A stretch of DNA of 52,432 bases from Clostridiales bacterium (GTDB lineage: Bacteria > Bacillota_A > Clostridia > Peptostreptococcales > Anaerovoracaceae): assembly GCA_024697655.1 (NCBI GenBank), contig JAILFI010000120.1, forward strand, positions 1 to 52,432. The letters run 5' to 3'. The position numbers and the translations under genes are program-made. Below, one piece after another: positions 50,953 through 52,432 of this stretch. The first letter of the stretch is position 1, and each line of letters opens with the position of its first letter. The notes beneath the pieces were generated by a model. It did no database searches, had not been told where the DNA came from, and worked only from the letters and a program-made list of their open reading frames with translations.

Positions 50953-51612
50953 ATGAACAAATCGAGAGAACGGGAACAGCGCATTCTGGCTTTCATGAAG
51001 AAAGAGATCCATGCCAAGGGCTATCCCCCGACAGTCCGCGAGATCTGCAATGCGCTCGAGATCAAATCGACATCAACGGTCCACAAGGACATCGCCAATC
51101 TTGAAAAGCAGGGATTCCTCAAGAAGGATCCGTCCAAGCCCAGAGCACTGATGCTCGTGGAGAATGAAGAGCCGGAGAGAAAAGTCGTCTCCGCTGCCCC
51201 GCAGTCCGTTGCCAACGCGGCTTTCACAGACGTTGTGGAGATCCCGGTCATCGGCCGGGTCGCAGCAGGCACGCCGATCCTGGCGGAGCAAAATATTGAA
51301 GACAGCTTCCCCATCCCCTCCCGGTTCGTCAGCGGCGGCACCAACTTTATGCTGACCGTCCACGGCGAATCAATGATCGAAGCCGGGATCATGGACGGTG
51401 ACTACATCCTGGTCGAACAGCAGAACACCGCGCGCAACGGAGATATCGTCGTCGCGATGGTGGACGGCTTTGAAAGCGAAGCGACTGTCAAGACTTTCTA
51501 CAAAGAGGCGGACCATATCCGCCTGCAGCCGGAGAACAGCACCATGAGTCCTATCCTGGTCAAAGATGCCAAGATCCTCGGCAAAGTCAAGGGTGTATTC
51601 AGGTATTTTTAA
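50953..51612 (+). CDS. lexA: SOS repressor LexA
   Basis: LexA represses DNA damage genes and cleaves itself when RecA filaments form. The 219-residue protein has a winged-helix N-domain (YPPTVREICNALEIKSTSTVHKDI, about 24-47, in two parts), the Ala105-Gly106 cleavage bond in RVAAGTP, and the Ser140 (HGESM) and Lys180 (ATVKTFY) protease dyad. AGGA-poor but purine-rich GGGAGC lies upstream. Its promoter and that of ruvC carry LexA boxes, so two ends of this window belong to one regulon. Confidence 0.97.
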   Translation: MNKSREREQRILAFMKKEIHAKGYPPTVREICNALEIKSTSTVHKDIANLEKQGFLKKDPSKPRALMLVENEEPERKVVSAAPQSVANAAFTDVVEIPVIGRVAAGTPILAEQNIEDSFPIPSRFVSGGTNFMLTVHGESMIEAGIMDGDYILVEQQNTARNGDIVVAMVDGFESEATVKTFYKEADHIRLQPENSTMSPILVKDAKILGKVKGVFRYF

Positions 51613-51658
51613 ACAGAGCTGTTTAGTATATACTTGAAAGGCAAGCTTGAAAGACAAG
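51611..51658 (+). repeat. Inverted and tandem repeats ahead of the desulfoferrodoxin gene
   Basis: AAACAG-AG-CTGTTT (51611-51624) is a 6-base inverted repeat just after the lexA stop, followed by TATACT (51629-51634), a possible -10. Then CTTGAAAGGCAAG (51633-51645) and CTTGAAAGACAAG (51646-51658) form a 13-base tandem repeat with one difference. These lie in the leader of the next gene. Confidence 0.55.
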
Positions 51659-51689
51659 CGAAGGTTTACAATGCAAAGGAGGAAACACT

Positions 51690-52064
51690 ATGCTGAAGTT
51701 CTATAAATGTGCGAAATGCGGCGCCGTTGTTGCCAAGATCGTCGAAAAGCCCTGCCCCATCATGTGCTGCGGTGAAGAGATGGTCGAACTGACCGCCAAT
51801 ACGGAAGAAGCGGCATTTGAAAAGCACATCCCCGATGTCACCATGGACGGCGATGTCATCGTCGCCAAGGTGGGCAGTGTAGAGCATCCGATGATGCCGG
51901 AGCACTTCATCCAGTTCATCGCGCTCGAGACCGAAGGCGGCATGCAGGTCAAGTACCTCAAGCCGGAAGAAAAGCCCGAAGCGAAGTTCGTTGCGGCAGA
52001 CGGCAAAGCCGTTGCGGTCTACGAATTCTGCAACCTCCACGGTCTTTGGAAAAAGGAACTCTAA
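51690..52064 (+). CDS. Desulfoferrodoxin (two-iron superoxide reductase)
   Basis: The enzyme reduces superoxide to hydrogen peroxide without releasing oxygen, a typical anaerobe defence. The 124-residue protein has the N-terminal desulforedoxin centre C7, C10, C26, C27 (FYKCAKCG and PIMCCGEEM) and the catalytic iron ligands H46, H66, H72, C114 and H117 (FEKHIP, EHPMMPEH, FCNLHGLW), with Glu45 beside the open site. GGAGG precedes the ATG. It follows lexA by 77 bases; whether it is read from lexA or its own promoter is unclear. Confidence 0.95.
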   Translation: MLKFYKCAKCGAVVAKIVEKPCPIMCCGEEMVELTANTEEAAFEKHIPDVTMDGDVIVAKVGSVEHPMMPEHFIQFIALETEGGMQVKYLKPEEKPEAKFVAADGKAVAVYEFCNLHGLWKKEL

Positions 52065-52096
52065 TTCCTGACTGCCACGGACCAGCCCAATCAAAC

Positions 52097-52131
52097 AAAA
52101 CCGGCGTGACCGCAGCGGCCGCGCCGGTTTT
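52097..52131. terminator. Bidirectional terminator between desulfoferrodoxin and htpG
   Basis: AAAACCGGCG / CGCCGGTTTT, a perfect 10-base stem with a 15-base GC-rich loop, lies between the convergent genes. Confidence 0.85.
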
Positions 52132-52168
52132 ATAGTATCTGTTCTTCAGCAAGTCTTAAGGAACCGCC

Positions 52169-52432
52169 CTATTTCATCAGCTTGCAGACTTCCGTACTGA
52201 ACCGCACCGGATCATCGATCGGCATCCCTTCGATGAGCAGCGCCTGATCGTACAGAAGCCGGGCGTAGGTGTCCAGTTTTTCTTGATCCTCAGCCAGTGC
52301 CGCCTTGAGAACCTCGAGGATCTCATGGTCCGCATTGATCTCAAGGACGCGTTCCGCCTTGATGGATTCCCCTGCCGGCGCCGCATTGAGCACACGCTCC
52401 ATTTCGAGGGACAGGCCGCCTTTGGTGGTCAG
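52169..52432 (-). CDS. htpG: Chaperone HtpG (Hsp90), C-terminal part only
   Basis: The frame is open from the window edge to TAG at 52169 and codes 87 residues, with EMERVLNAAPAGESIKAERV, then LEINADHEILEVLKAALAED and YARLLYDQALLIEGMPIDDP, the C-terminal dimerisation domain of bacterial Hsp90. The start and the ATPase domain lie outside the window. No ATG in this fragment should be taken as a start. Confidence 0.9.
   Translation of the reverse strand: MTTKGGLSLEMERVLNAAPAGESIKAERVLEINADHEILEVLKAALAEDQEKLDTYARLLYDQALLIEGMPIDDPVRFSTEVCKLMK

Overview
The window is a dense chromosomal segment of a moderately GC-rich Bacillota, most likely an anaerobic member of the Clostridia. Reasons: IspH is fused to ribosomal protein S1 (a clostridial trait); glycyl-tRNA synthetase is the dimeric type; a PPi-type pyruvate phosphate dikinase and a desulfoferrodoxin are present; a Gram-positive Tad pilus locus carries DUF5702 and DUF6382 proteins; and LexA, ArgR and OhrR sites are of the Gram-positive kind. 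I cannot name the genus. I found no tRNA, rRNA, CRISPR array, insertion sequence or prophage, and no gene-free stretch over 300 bases. Most genes lie on the minus strand.

Layout. 1-3.2 kb: SOS-type ruvC-ruvA-ruvB-queA operon (queA cut by the window edge). 3.4-5.5 kb: argR and recN (+). 5.6-10.9 kb (-): Tad pilin operon flp-tadE-DUF5702-tadE2-DUF6382, with the ispH-S1 fusion 28 bases behind it. 11.1-11.9 kb: HisK-type phosphatase (+). 12.0-19.5 kb (-): a YcxB-like protein, the Tad motor genes tadC-tadB-cpaF, a CPA2 antiporter, and tadZ. The Tad locus is thus split into three transcription units; each has its own promoter followed by the same box, GGAAAWAWATGG. 19.6-23.0 kb (-): a peroxide-response operon gpx-ohrR-Mn-type CDF exporter-PNPOx-DUF1638 behind an OhrR-like operator. 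23.2-25.6 kb (-): a PTS regulatory cassette (PRD/EIIB regulator, EIIA, HPr) without a permease.

25.8-36.8 kb (-): a long housekeeping series rpsU-yqeY-phoH-ybeY-SpoIIE-type phosphatase-cdd-era-recO-DUF4342-glyS-ppdK. 36.9-43.7 kb (-): HIT protein, mtaB, CNNM/CorC protein, the trhP-trmR-mltG group (tRNA wobble-uridine hydroxylation and methylation plus the peptidoglycan terminase) and efp. 43.9-50.7 kb (-): nadD-yqeK-rsfS-leuS-rnj-ylbF. 51-52.1 kb (+): autoregulated lexA and desulfoferrodoxin. The end holds the C-terminal part of htpG (-).

How it fits together: lexA at one end and the ruv operon at the other are joined by LexA boxes; oxidative defence is represented by Gpx/OhrR/CDF and desulfoferrodoxin; RNA metabolism by RNase J, YbeY, YlbF, RsfS, Era, RecO, MtaB, TrhP/TrmR, EF-P and S1. 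The observations I find most worth following are the shared box in the split Tad regulon, the internal Shine-Dalgarno that could release free S1 from the IspH-S1 gene, the duplicated Ada-like zinc motif in a TadE-like protein, and the OhrR-controlled operon pairing Gpx with a manganese-type exporter.
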